Shown here in pieces: positions 26,835 to 34,612 of a DNA stretch of 64,000 nucleotides. Every line of letters starts with the position of its first letter. Position 1 is the first letter of the stretch. Under the pieces are notes generated by a model. That model was not told the DNA's origin and ran no database searches. It worked only from the letters and a program-made list of their open reading frames with translations. Source of the stretch: a bacterium (GTDB lineage: Bacteria > Bacillota > Clostridia > Oscillospirales > Acutalibacteraceae); the NCBI GenBank assembly GCA_022774755.1, contig JALFLK010000009.1:124001-188000 (forward strand). Direction: 5' to 3'. The position numbers and the translations under genes are program-made.

Positions 26835-27416
26835 CTAAGCCGTATTTTGTCCACCCAGTTTTCGCTTTATGCGCTGAAGGGCATTGTCAACGGATTTTTT
26901 GCTCAAGCCCGCCTTTTCCGCTATTTCATCATAGGTAAGCCCCTGCAGATACAGACAGATTACTTTAATCTCCATATCCGAAAGGCTGTTTTTCAGCTGT
27001 ATCAGCATCTCATCAAGACGCTCTCTTGATACAATAAGCTCCTCAGGGTCGGGGTTATCTCTGTCCGGAATTTCCACATCTTCAATGGATATCATACTGC
27101 TTTTCGGAACAGATGCGCCGGAGCTCTGTTTTCTTTTAAGCGAAATCAATCTGCGCTTAATGCACAGGGCGGTGTAATTTTTAAATGAAGCGCCGTTTTC
27201 TTCCTTAAAGGTTTTGCAGGCGGAAAGCAGACCCAGCAGACCCTCCTGGGTAAAGTCGCAAAGCTCATCCTCTTCCGAACAAAACCTGCGTGCCACAGAG
27301 TGAATGAAATTCCTGTATCTGTGGGATATTTCTTCAAAAGCAGAGCCGTCTCCGTCTTTAACCATACGGACAAGCTGTAAATCCCCAAGACTGCTCAAGC
27401 TGTTGTTTTGATTCAT
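26835..27416 (-). CDS. Sigma-70 family factor (SigH-like)
   Basis: 193 residues with region 2 (AFEEISHRYRNFIHSVARRF, EGLLGLLSACKTF) and region 4 (LQGLTYDEIAEKAGLSKKSVDNALQRIKRKL helix-turn-helix). The size and spacing suggest the SigH (early sporulation/competence) subgroup. ATG 27416 follows GGGGTGA. No anti-sigma gene is adjacent. Assignment to SigH rather than another alternative sigma is tentative. Confidence 0.82.
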   Translation of the reverse strand: MNQNNSLSSLGDLQLVRMVKDGDGSAFEEISHRYRNFIHSVARRFCSEEDELCDFTQEGLLGLLSACKTFKEENGASFKNYTALCIKRRLISLKRKQSSGASVPKSSMISIEDVEIPDRDNPDPEELIVSRERLDEMLIQLKNSLSDMEIKVICLYLQGLTYDEIAEKAGLSKKSVDNALQRIKRKLGGQNTA

Positions 27417-27606
27417 CGTATCACCCCGAACGCAGCACCGCACTAATATAATACATTAACGGTTGTTTTATGTCAATAAATTTTCGTAAGATTAGCAAAA
27501 ATTATAATAAACCTGCATACAATCTATGCAGATTATACAATAAAATATCGAAAAAATAGTGAATTTGTCTTGTGAAATATTATTATGTATGATACAATAC
27601 TATTAC

Positions 27607-27776
27607 GGAAACACTGAATAAATCACGCTTAAAGCTGTTTACACATCTTGCTTGCATATTTTCCGCAGGTTTGCCCAAAAAATCCTCGTAATGCGACAGC
27701 ATTACTGCGGTTTATTTGTGCAACCTGACAAAAAACTTACGGCGCAATATGCACAAACGATTTAATCAGCATTTCC
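27607..27776. mobile_element. MITE-like element, 170 bp
   Basis: The ends are 18-bp imperfect inverted repeats (GGAAACACTGAATAAATC against the complement of GATTTAATCAGCATTTCC). Related copies lie at 16568-16631 (shortened) and 62971-63034 (left half). No transposase is encoded. It ends 15 bases before the ribosome site of comM and therefore forms most of that gene's leader. No clear target-site duplication is visible. The rest of the 27417-27805 gap is AT-rich without a gene. Confidence 0.72.
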
Positions 27777-27805
27777 TTAAATTAACAATTTGGAGGAAAT
27801 TTAGA

Positions 27806-29341
27806 ATGGTTGTAAAGTGCAGAAGCTTCGGACTTTACGGCATCGACAGCTATCCCGTTGAGGTTGAAGCGTCGGTTACCGTAGGGATGCCTGCTTTTGA
27901 TATCGTCGGTCTTCCGGACACGGCTGTCAAGGAAAGCCGTGACAGGGTGAGGAGCGCCGTGAAAAACTGCGGATTTGAATTTCCTGCCGCAAGAATAACG
28001 GTTAATCTTGCGCCTGCCGATATAAAAAAAGAAGGTCCTATTTACGATTTACCCATACTTATTTCTATACTTAAAGCGTCGGGACAGGTTAATGCCGATT
28101 TTTCACCCTATGCCTTTGTGGGAGAGCTTTCCCTTTCCGGTGAGTTAAGGACTGTAAACGGAATATTGCCCATGGTTATTAAGGCGAGAGAAAGAGGGGT
28201 TAAGGGTGTTTTTGTACCCTTTGAAAACGGCAGCGAGGGAGCAGTTGTTGATGGGATAGAGGTTTATCCCGTAAAAAGCGTTTTCGATTTGATAAGGCAT
28301 TTTACAGACCGCAATTTTTCTATAAGTCCTGCAAAACCTGCGCAGGAGCAGAATTCGTACACGCCTGACACGGCGGATTTCTCTCAGGTAAGGGGTCAGT
28401 ACGAGGCAAAAAGAGCTATGGAAATTGCTGCCGCCGGCTCTCACAATGTTTTGCTTATCGGACCTCCCGGTTCGGGCAAAAGTATGCTGGCAAAAAGGAT
28501 GCCTTCTATTTTGCCGGATATGACATTTGAAGAGAAAATTGAAACTACCAAAATTCACTCCATTGCAGGAGTTTTAGAAAAGAATTCTCCCCTTGTTTCA
28601 CACCGCCCGTTCAGAGCTCCCCACCATAACATTAGCTCTGCCGGAATGACGGGAGGCGGAGCATTCCCGAAGCCCGGCGAAATATCCCTTGCCCACAACG
28701 GCGTTTTGTTTTTAGACGAGCTTCCGGAGTTTTCACGGACAACTATGGAAGCGCTCAGACAGCCTATTGAGGACGGCAAGGTTACGATTTCAAGGGCAAA
28801 AATTTCTCTCAGTTACCCATGCTCATTTATGTTGATTGCGGCAATGAACCCGTGTCCCTGCGGATATTACAATCATCCCACACGCAGGTGCAGCTGTTCT
28901 CAAAATATGATTTCAAAGTATCTTAACAAGGTGTCGGGGCCAATTCTCGACAGGTTTGATATACATATCGAGGTGCCTCCTGTGGAATACGACGATTTGT
29001 CCTCGGCACAGCCGGAGGAAAGCTCTGCCGAAATAAAAAAGCGTGTTGATAAGGCAAGGGAAATTCAGCGACTGCGATTTAAAGACACGGGTATTACCTG
29101 CAACGCAAGGATTGACGCTTCAATGTTCCATAAGGTTTGCGAGGTTTCTCCGGAAGCGAATACTCTGCTTAAAGATGCCTTTGAAAACCTTGGACTTTCC
29201 GCAAGAGCCTACGACAGAATACTCAAGGTTGCACGCACAATCGCAGATTTGGATAACAGCCTAATGATAAAGTCCGACCATATTGCCGAGGCAATACAGT
29301 ACAGAAGTCTTGACAGAAAATATTGGGACAGGGTTGAATAA
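27806..29341 (+). CDS. comM: YifB/ComM-family Mg-chelatase-like ATPase
   Basis: 511-residue AAA+ protein of the YifB/ComM family. ComM is a branch-migration helicase in natural transformation in Gram-negatives; the role in Clostridia is inferred. N-terminal Lon-like domain (VEVEASVTVGMPAFDIVGL), Walker A GPPGSGKSMLAKRM, Walker B NGVLFLDELPEF, NPCPCGYY with zinc-type cysteines, and a C-terminal Mg-chelatase domain. ATG 27806 is 9 bases after GGAGG; a longer frame reads back into the MITE. A comEC gene is in the window at 49306. Confidence 0.92.
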   Translation: MVVKCRSFGLYGIDSYPVEVEASVTVGMPAFDIVGLPDTAVKESRDRVRSAVKNCGFEFPAARITVNLAPADIKKEGPIYDLPILISILKASGQVNADFSPYAFVGELSLSGELRTVNGILPMVIKARERGVKGVFVPFENGSEGAVVDGIEVYPVKSVFDLIRHFTDRNFSISPAKPAQEQNSYTPDTADFSQVRGQYEAKRAMEIAAAGSHNVLLIGPPGSGKSMLAKRMPSILPDMTFEEKIETTKIHSIAGVLEKNSPLVSHRPFRAPHHNISSAGMTGGGAFPKPGEISLAHNGVLFLDELPEFSRTTMEALRQPIEDGKVTISRAKISLSYPCSFMLIAAMNPCPCGYYNHPTRRCSCSQNMISKYLNKVSGPILDRFDIHIEVPPVEYDDLSSAQPEESSAEIKKRVDKAREIQRLRFKDTGITCNARIDASMFHKVCEVSPEANTLLKDAFENLGLSARAYDRILKVARTIADLDNSLMIKSDHIAEAIQYRSLDRKYWDRVE

Positions 29342-29485
29342 AAAGATTAACAGAATTTTCACAACAACAAAAAAGCCTTTATCTCAGTTTGCACGGTCAG
29401 AATTATATATGCTTTTATTGTTAATATTTTCTTTGTAATATTTTCTTTGAATAAATTTCTTTTTATGATAATAATATCAATGGTA

Positions 29486-29514
29486 TTGACAAACATAATT
29501 GTTTGTAATACAAT
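29486..29514 (+). promoter_or_regulatory. Toxin-antitoxin promoter with operator palindrome
   Basis: TTGACA (29486-29491) and TACAAT (29509-29514) have a 17-base spacer. A perfect 7-bp inverted repeat ACAAACA-TAAT-TGTTTGT (29489-29506) overlaps the -35 box and spacer, a likely autorepression site for the antitoxin. Confidence 0.75.
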
Positions 29515-29534
29515 GTAATACAGGAGATGGTATT

Positions 29535-29753
29535 ATGACGATTTCATTAAGGCTTAACGATGAAGATACAAAGCTTATTAAGAAATACGCAGAAATAAAC
29601 AACATCAGTATATCTGATTTGTTCCGCCAGTCTGTTCTGGAAAGAATAGAGGATGAATATGACTTGGAGTGTTACAACAAAGCTATGGCAGAATACAAAA
29701 ACAATCCGGTAACTCATACTCTGGATGATGTTAAGAAGGAATTGGGACTATGA
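29535..29753 (+). CDS. RelB-type ribbon-helix-helix antitoxin
   Basis: 72 residues. The N-terminal MTISLRLNDEDTKLIKKYA fits a ribbon-helix-helix DNA-binding domain of the RelB/DUF6290 type; the acidic C-terminus would wrap the toxin. ATG 29535 has GGAG upstream. The gene overlaps the toxin by four bases (ATGA), as in type II systems. It probably represses its own promoter through the palindrome at 29489-29506. Confidence 0.85.
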   Translation: MTISLRLNDEDTKLIKKYAEINNISISDLFRQSVLERIEDEYDLECYNKAMAEYKNNPVTHTLDDVKKELGL

Positions 29754-30019
29754 GTTATAGCCTTGAGTTTACCGACAAAGCATTAAAACAGCTGAAAAAA
29801 ATGGACAAAGCGACAGCCGCTTTGATTATCGGCTGGCTTGAGAAGAATGTTCAGGGATGTGATAATCCTCGATTGCACGGAAAACCTTTGACGGCAAATC
29901 GTATTGGACAATGGCGGTACAGGATAGGCGATTACAGGGTCATAACGGAAATTGAGGATAACCGACTTGTTGTAATTGTGATTACAGTCGGGCACAGAAG
30001 AGAAATATATAATCCATAG
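29750..30019 (+). CDS. RelE-family toxin
   Basis: 89 residues of the RelE/ParE superfamily, expected to be a ribosome-dependent mRNA endonuclease: N-terminal SLEFTDKALKQLKKMDK, GQWRYRIGDYRVI core, and C-terminal VGHRREIY with the catalytic-type Arg/Tyr residues. It follows its antitoxin with translational coupling, adjacent to the accessory islet at tRNA-Arg. Confidence 0.88.
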   Translation: MSYSLEFTDKALKQLKKMDKATAALIIGWLEKNVQGCDNPRLHGKPLTANRIGQWRYRIGDYRVITEIEDNRLVVIVITVGHRREIYNP

Positions 30020-30037
30020 TAGGGGATTTCATCAGGA

Positions 30038-30114
30038 TTTGAGTCCCTTTCAGAAAATAAAAAGCGGACAGCAACAAATGCTGTCCGTTCTTTATTGGTA
30101 CGATGAAAAAGTGT
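30038..30114. repeat. Degenerate tRNA-Arg 3'-end/terminator cassette, copy A
   Basis: This copy starts with GAGTCCCTTTCAG (30041-30053, the 3' end of a tRNA-Arg in plus orientation), then the CGGACAGC/GCTGTCCG hairpin, then a mutated version of the segment TGGCGCGCTGAAAG. It aligns along about 78 bases with copy C at 34313-34390. It also acts as a terminator hairpin after the RelE gene. Confidence 0.75.
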
Positions 30115-30197
30115 CCGTATTGAGCGCAGTGTCACGCTGCCGGTCGGATTCGACCTCTTTATCTGATAATTATAATAATTTTTAAGCATAATAAGTT

Positions 30198-31742
30198 TTA
30201 AGCGACGAATCCCACTAACCACTTGTATGCTTTAGGAAAATATTCAGACCATGCAGCTTCGTTATGATCTTTGGTGGTGTCTGTAAGTGTATTAAGCTTA
30301 TCTTCAGGATAACTGTTTTCTAACATTTTATTGTAAACCAAATCTACATAAGGAATCGTATCTTTCTCCATTTGGTTTGCTCCGCCGACATAAAGGAAAA
30401 CTTTTGGAGGATTGTCAGTATTACTGTAATCATATGAGTCAACTACTGAAGCAATAGTATCTTCACTATACATCCAGAACGCAGGAGAAAATGAGAGCAC
30501 CTGACCAAACACATCAGGATATTTCATACCTATGTAATAAGAAATCAAGCCTCCCATTGAGCTACCGCCGATACCGGTACTGTTTTTATCGGTACGAACA
30601 TTATAGTGACTGTCAATATACGGTTTTAATGTATTAACAATAAATTCACCGTATTTATCTCCTGACGGATTATCAACAAATTGTGCACAATCTCCGGCTG
30701 ATGAATTATTCGGCAATGAAGAACCGACATTAACCCATTCCGGACTGTATTCATTCCACCTGTCTGCTGAATTTTCAATGCCTACAATTATTGCGCCCTC
30801 ATATCCGTTATCCATCATATCGGCAATAGCCTCGTCAACCATCCATTCACCCGCATATGATGTATACATATCAAAAAGATTCTGCCCGTCCTGCATATAA
30901 AATACAGGATATTTTTTATCTGTATTTTTTGAGTCATAACCATCGGGAAGCCAGACATTGATTTTTCTTGTTCGGTTATCGGAATACTGCGGCATATCAA
31001 GCGTGAAGGTGTCAAGAGTTCCGCTTGTTATCGTTGTATTGCCCAAATCATTTTTAAACATTGCTACTGTATCGTTAATATTATAATTTTGTTTTTCAAT
31101 AGTAAAGGTACGGTTACTTATGTCACCGCCGGTTGAAGTTCCTTCAACTCTTGCCCATATTTTCTGTCCTGTGGTTTGGCTGTTCTGAATAGTATATTTG
31201 TAGTTTATTTCTTTTCCTATGTTTTCAGAATCAAGTTCAACGTAAAGATTATAATGCAAATCATCAATTTTATTCATAAACCACTCAGAGTCGGCAGGAT
31301 TCCAATTATTCAGATTAGTGCCTATACTTAAATGGTCGTTCTCCTTAAGGGGTTCCGGAATAGTAACGTTAAATGTAATCTGTATTTTATTTTCTATGGG
31401 GAATTTATTGGTTACATTTGCAAGAAAGCACTGAATCTCTGTTGCATCATTTATGCTTAAATCCTCATTACCGGTAACATTTGCAGCAATAAGGTCAATA
31501 TCATCTTCTGGAATTAAATTAGCTAAATAAAGTTGAATGCAGGTAGCATCTTGAATAGTAACTTCACCGCTGCCGTCAGCGTCACCGATAACTTTGTCAA
31601 CCGAAGCAGATGATGTTTCAATTATTTCAGTTTGAGCCGCAACGACATAAAAATCAGAGTTAATAAACAAAAATGTTATTGCTGAAAATACCATTAAAAC
31701 GGATAAAACAAAAGACAAAGGTCTTTTAAATGTTTTTTTCAT
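30198..31742 (-). CDS. Dockerin / CBM20-like / CE1-type esterase
   Basis: 514-residue secreted modular enzyme: signal peptide (about 1-37), type I dockerin (about 51-112; loops DADGSGEVT and the weaker NVTGNEDLS), a starch-binding CBM20-like module (about 120-235; TFNVTIP, SIGTNLNNWNP), and a C-terminal esterase of the PF00756/EsterD type with nucleophile GGSSMGG and a late histidine in KDHNEAAW. ATG 31742 is chosen for spacing from GGCGG. It probably removes ester groups from starch-like material while docked on a cohesin scaffold; the ester is unknown. It is transcribed divergently from the GH13 gene. Confidence 0.85.
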   Translation of the reverse strand: MKKTFKRPLSFVLSVLMVFSAITFLFINSDFYVVAAQTEIIETSSASVDKVIGDADGSGEVTIQDATCIQLYLANLIPEDDIDLIAANVTGNEDLSINDATEIQCFLANVTNKFPIENKIQITFNVTIPEPLKENDHLSIGTNLNNWNPADSEWFMNKIDDLHYNLYVELDSENIGKEINYKYTIQNSQTTGQKIWARVEGTSTGGDISNRTFTIEKQNYNINDTVAMFKNDLGNTTITSGTLDTFTLDMPQYSDNRTRKINVWLPDGYDSKNTDKKYPVFYMQDGQNLFDMYTSYAGEWMVDEAIADMMDNGYEGAIIVGIENSADRWNEYSPEWVNVGSSLPNNSSAGDCAQFVDNPSGDKYGEFIVNTLKPYIDSHYNVRTDKNSTGIGGSSMGGLISYYIGMKYPDVFGQVLSFSPAFWMYSEDTIASVVDSYDYSNTDNPPKVFLYVGGANQMEKDTIPYVDLVYNKMLENSYPEDKLNTLTDTTKDHNEAAWSEYFPKAYKWLVGFVA

Positions 31743-31765
31743 ATGCATCGCCGCCTTTCGGCTTT

Positions 31766-31794
31766 AGTATAGAAAATAACATTTATTATGTCAA
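31766..31794 (-). promoter_or_regulatory. Promoter of the dockerin esterase
   Basis: Minus strand TTGACA (31794-31789) and TATACT (31771-31766), spacer 17 bases. Confidence 0.7.
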
Positions 31795-31842
31795 GTAATA
31801 TGTAATGAAAATTATTATAATTTATTTATTTTATTGTTATTC

Positions 31843-31871
31843 TTGACACATAAAATTATTAGCACTATAAT
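31843..31871 (+). promoter_or_regulatory. Promoter of the dockerin amylase
   Basis: TTGACA (31843-31848) and TATAAT (31866-31871) with a 17-base spacer, both perfect hexamers. The two divergent promoters are about 50 bases apart and could share an activator or repressor site. Confidence 0.75.
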
Positions 31872-31919
31872 GAAAGCGGAGTATGAACTTCCGAAAAAAC
31901 CTACTAAGGGGGATTGAAA

Positions 31920-34088
31920 ATGTATAAAACGGCAAAAAAATTGATAAGTTTGTTCCTGATTGTTTCGATTGGTTTCTCTTGCTTTATGCTGAATGTGCAG
32001 GCTGTTGAAACTGATGAAGACTTTTCGGGTACCGCAACCTATCTTTACGGTGACGCCGATAAAGATAATGAAATAACGGTTATGGATGCCACCACAATTC
32101 AGTTGTATCTTACCAAAATGCAATCCTTCGACGAAGTATCAACACATATTTCCGATGTTGATATGTCGGGTGATGTGGATATTAACGATGTTACACAAAT
32201 ACAAAAGTTTATCGCCAATCTCATGGATGTGTTTCCGTCGGGTGAATACTATACCGTCGGCGACACCGATTGGCGTACATCTACAATATCTTATGAAATT
32301 TTTGTCCGCAGTTTTTGTGACAGCGACGGGGATGGAATAGGTGATTTCAGGGGTATTGCTTCAAAGGCTTCTTATCTTAAGGAGCTTAATGTGGGTTGTG
32401 TATGGCTTATGCCCATTCATGAATCGCCCTCGTACCACGGCTATGATGTAATTGATTACTATTCAACTAATGAGGATTACGGCACAATAGATGATTTTAA
32501 ATATATGCTGGATGTTTTACATCGGTATGATATAAAAGTTCTGATAGATTTTGTTGCAAATCATACCTCATCACAAAACTCATGGTTTCTTGACGCTTTG
32601 AGCAATCCTGACAGTCCTTATGCTGATTATTACGAATTTACAGATGAACCGGATTCAACTTCAGGCTGGAGATATAACGAAAAGTACGATAAATATTACA
32701 GAGGTAATTTTTCAGAGGGAATGCCTGACTTAAACTTCCAAAATAACGCCGTATGGACAGAAATGAAAAACGCCGCCGGTTATTGGCTCGACATTGGAGT
32801 TGACGGTTTCAGACTTGACGCTTCAATGCATATTGATCCAGATTGGGATATGACTCAAGAGTGGTGGATGGATTTTGAAACCTATGTAAAGTCAAAAAAA
32901 CCTAATGCATTCGTAGTAGGTGAAAACTGGACTACAAACCCTGACCCTGTTGCTTCGTTTTTTAAATGTATGGATTCTTCCTTTGATTTCCCACTTCAAG
33001 AACAGATTATGAAACTTGCCGGAGGAGAGCAACTAAATATTGTGGGATTTGTAAACAGGGAATTACAACTGCAAAAAAGGTATGCAGACACAACTCCCAA
33101 TGTTCCAAAAACATCTGTAATGACAACATTTTTAAATAATCATGACCAGACAAGAACAGTATCTTATTTGGGTTCTGTTGAAAAAGCAAAGCTTGCCGCC
33201 GCAATTCAGTTAACCTTGCCCGGAATGCCATTCATATATTACGGTGAAGAGCTGGGACAACTTAGTAATTCTACCGATCCAAACAGACGAGAGGCTATGG
33301 ACTGGTATGCTTCCGCCAAAGGGGAAGGTATGTGTGTTTTAGATGAAAAATTCTTTGGAGTGCCTTCAAAATACACTAAAGCTAATGACGGTATTTCTTT
33401 GGAAGAAGAAATTAATGATGAAAACAGCATTTATAACTATTACAAAAAGCTTACTCAGCTTCGTACAGATAATCCAATATTCTTCAGCGGTAATTATTTT
33501 TCAATAGAGTCAAAAAGCTTGAATTGTTATACTGTTACTGATGAAAATTATCCTTACGGTATGTTTGTTGCACACAATGTAACAGGAAGTAGGCTAGAAT
33601 TAAATACATTATATGATTTTATCGATTTGCTAAGCGGAAAAAGTTATAAGGCGGGCGATACGGTTACAATTGCTCCTTACACAACAATTGTTGCAAAATA
33701 TGACGGAACAGATAAAAAGTTTTCACTATTTAAAGAAATACAAAGTAAAGATATTCCTGTTACATTTAATGTAACGATACCGGAAAAATTACCTGAGGGG
33801 GCAAATGTAAGTATTGGAACTAATTTGAACGGTTGGAATCCTGCAGATACCGATTGGTTTATGAAAAAAATAGATGACCTTCACTATCAACTAACCGTAA
33901 ATTTGGACTCTACTTATGTAAATGAAGCTATGGAATATAAATATACGGTTCAATTAAACGGTCAGAGCAATGCATGGGCTCATACTGAGGGTGACGCAAA
34001 TGGTAATGATATAAGTAACCGAATTTATGGATTAGATTATGAGGATAATGTAATAAATGATACGGTATTATCATTTTTACGAATGTAG
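31920..34088 (+). CDS. Dockerin-bearing GH13 alpha-amylase
   Basis: 722 residues: signal peptide (about 1-28), type I dockerin (about 42-104; DADKDNEIT, DVDMSGDVD), GH13 catalytic domain (about 120-500) and a C-terminal CBM20-like module (about 605-715). GH13 regions are intact: DFVANH, GFRLDASMH (nucleophile Asp), VVGENW (acid Glu), FLNNHDQ. It should hydrolyse alpha-1,4 glucans outside the cell on an amylosome. ATG 31920 follows AAGGGGGA; a TTG at 31914 is less likely. The binding module is closely similar to that of the divergent esterase. Confidence 0.93.
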   Translation: MYKTAKKLISLFLIVSIGFSCFMLNVQAVETDEDFSGTATYLYGDADKDNEITVMDATTIQLYLTKMQSFDEVSTHISDVDMSGDVDINDVTQIQKFIANLMDVFPSGEYYTVGDTDWRTSTISYEIFVRSFCDSDGDGIGDFRGIASKASYLKELNVGCVWLMPIHESPSYHGYDVIDYYSTNEDYGTIDDFKYMLDVLHRYDIKVLIDFVANHTSSQNSWFLDALSNPDSPYADYYEFTDEPDSTSGWRYNEKYDKYYRGNFSEGMPDLNFQNNAVWTEMKNAAGYWLDIGVDGFRLDASMHIDPDWDMTQEWWMDFETYVKSKKPNAFVVGENWTTNPDPVASFFKCMDSSFDFPLQEQIMKLAGGEQLNIVGFVNRELQLQKRYADTTPNVPKTSVMTTFLNNHDQTRTVSYLGSVEKAKLAAAIQLTLPGMPFIYYGEELGQLSNSTDPNRREAMDWYASAKGEGMCVLDEKFFGVPSKYTKANDGISLEEEINDENSIYNYYKKLTQLRTDNPIFFSGNYFSIESKSLNCYTVTDENYPYGMFVAHNVTGSRLELNTLYDFIDLLSGKSYKAGDTVTIAPYTTIVAKYDGTDKKFSLFKEIQSKDIPVTFNVTIPEKLPEGANVSIGTNLNGWNPADTDWFMKKIDDLHYQLTVNLDSTYVNEAMEYKYTVQLNGQSNAWAHTEGDANGNDISNRIYGLDYEDNVINDTVLSFLRM

Positions 34089-34099
34089 ATTATTGATAC

Positions 34100-34261
34100 C
34101 TACAAATAATGTATAGCGGAAATAACGGTTTGAGTTGAATCATAAAACAAAAAGCGGACAGCGATAAATGCTGTCCGTTTTCTATTGGCGCGCTGAAAGT
34201 GTTGTGCATCTGAATATATATTCATCTCGCCTGTTGCCGTTGAAAAAGAGAAAAAGTACAT
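34100..34261 (-). CDS. Possible 53-residue small protein
   Basis: A frame starting MYFFSFSTATGEM has a strong ribosome site (AGGAGG, 7-base spacing). Its second half reads through the tRNA-end/terminator cassette (copy B), so that part (KRTAFIAVRFLF) is probably an accident of the repeat. No family recognised. It could be a real small gene cut by recombination or spurious. Confidence 0.25.
   Translation of the reverse strand: MYFFSFSTATGEMNIYSDAQHFQRANRKRTAFIAVRFLFYDSTQTVISAIHYL
34149..34199. repeat. 51-bp perfect direct repeat, copy B
   Basis: Identical over 51 bases to 34334-34384. It contains the CGGACAGC/GCTGTCCG terminator hairpin and ends with TGGCGCGCTGAAAG, the 3' end of the tRNA-Arg gene including its CCA. 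After it the sequence leaves the tRNA. Confidence 0.88.
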
Positions 34262-34276
34262 CAACGCTCCTCCTTA

Positions 34277-34299
34277 AAAATGTGCCACAGGCACATTTT
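34277..34299. terminator. Perfect 10-bp hairpin in the islet
   Basis: AAAATGTGCC and GGCACATTTT with a 3-base loop; on the minus strand it directly precedes the AGGAGG of the possible small gene at 34261. Confidence 0.6.
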
Positions 34300-34312
34300 C
34301 TTAACAGTCGGC

Positions 34313-34390
34313 TTCGAGTCCCCTTCAGAAAATAAAAAGCGGACAGCGATAAATGCTGTCCGTTTTCTATTGGCGCGCTGAAAGGGACTC
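34313..34390. repeat. tRNA-end/terminator cassette, copy C
   Basis: GAGTCCCCTTCAG (34316-34328, a tRNA-Arg 3' end in plus orientation) and CTGAAAGGGACTC (34378-34390, inside the intact minus-strand tRNA) are inverted copies around the terminator hairpin. The 51-bp segment 34334-34384 is identical to copy B. Confidence 0.8.
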
Positions 34391-34447
34391 GAACCCCCGA
34401 CCTACTGGTTCGTAGCCAGTCACTCTATCCAGCTGAGCTATCAGCGC
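34371..34447 (-). tRNA. tRNA-Arg (ACG)
   Basis: Minus strand: acceptor GCGCTGA pairs with TCAGCGC, D-arm GCTC..GAGT, anticodon arm ACTGG-CTACGAA-CCAGT with anticodon ACG, T-arm with GGTTCGAGTCC, discriminator G and encoded CCA. A promoter lies at 34474-34502 and a terminator hairpin follows. Its 3' end is duplicated three times nearby (copies A, B and C). Confidence 0.95.
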
Positions 34448-34473
34448 AAATGGTCTTTTCAAACCGCCTGACT

Positions 34474-34502
34474 ATTCTATCACACTTGTACTTAAAATGC
34501 AA
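34474..34502 (-). promoter_or_regulatory. tRNA-Arg promoter
   Basis: Minus strand TTGCAT (34502-34497) and TAGAAT (34479-34474), spacer 17 bases. Confidence 0.6.
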
Positions 34503-34551
34503 GCAAAATTTTAAAATATAATAGTTTTATAGTATTATACAGTAATTTTAT

Positions 34552-34599
34552 GCAAAAAAACTCCCCTCGGCTTACCGTTAAGGTACACAAGCCGAGGGG
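34552..34599 (-). terminator. Terminator of the M18 peptidase gene
   Basis: An 11-bp perfect stem CCCCTCGGCTT / AAGCCGAGGGG with a 15-base loop, followed by a run of seven T on the minus strand, 14 bases after the stop at 34613. Confidence 0.9.
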
Positions 34600-34612
34600 A
34601 AAATTTTTAGAA

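Noticed and set aside
29932..30222. 96-codon minus-strand frame over the tRNA cassette copy A
   Set aside because: Its peptide (RFLFSERDSNP) is the typical artefact of translating a tRNA T-arm and terminator, and it overlaps the RelE gene.
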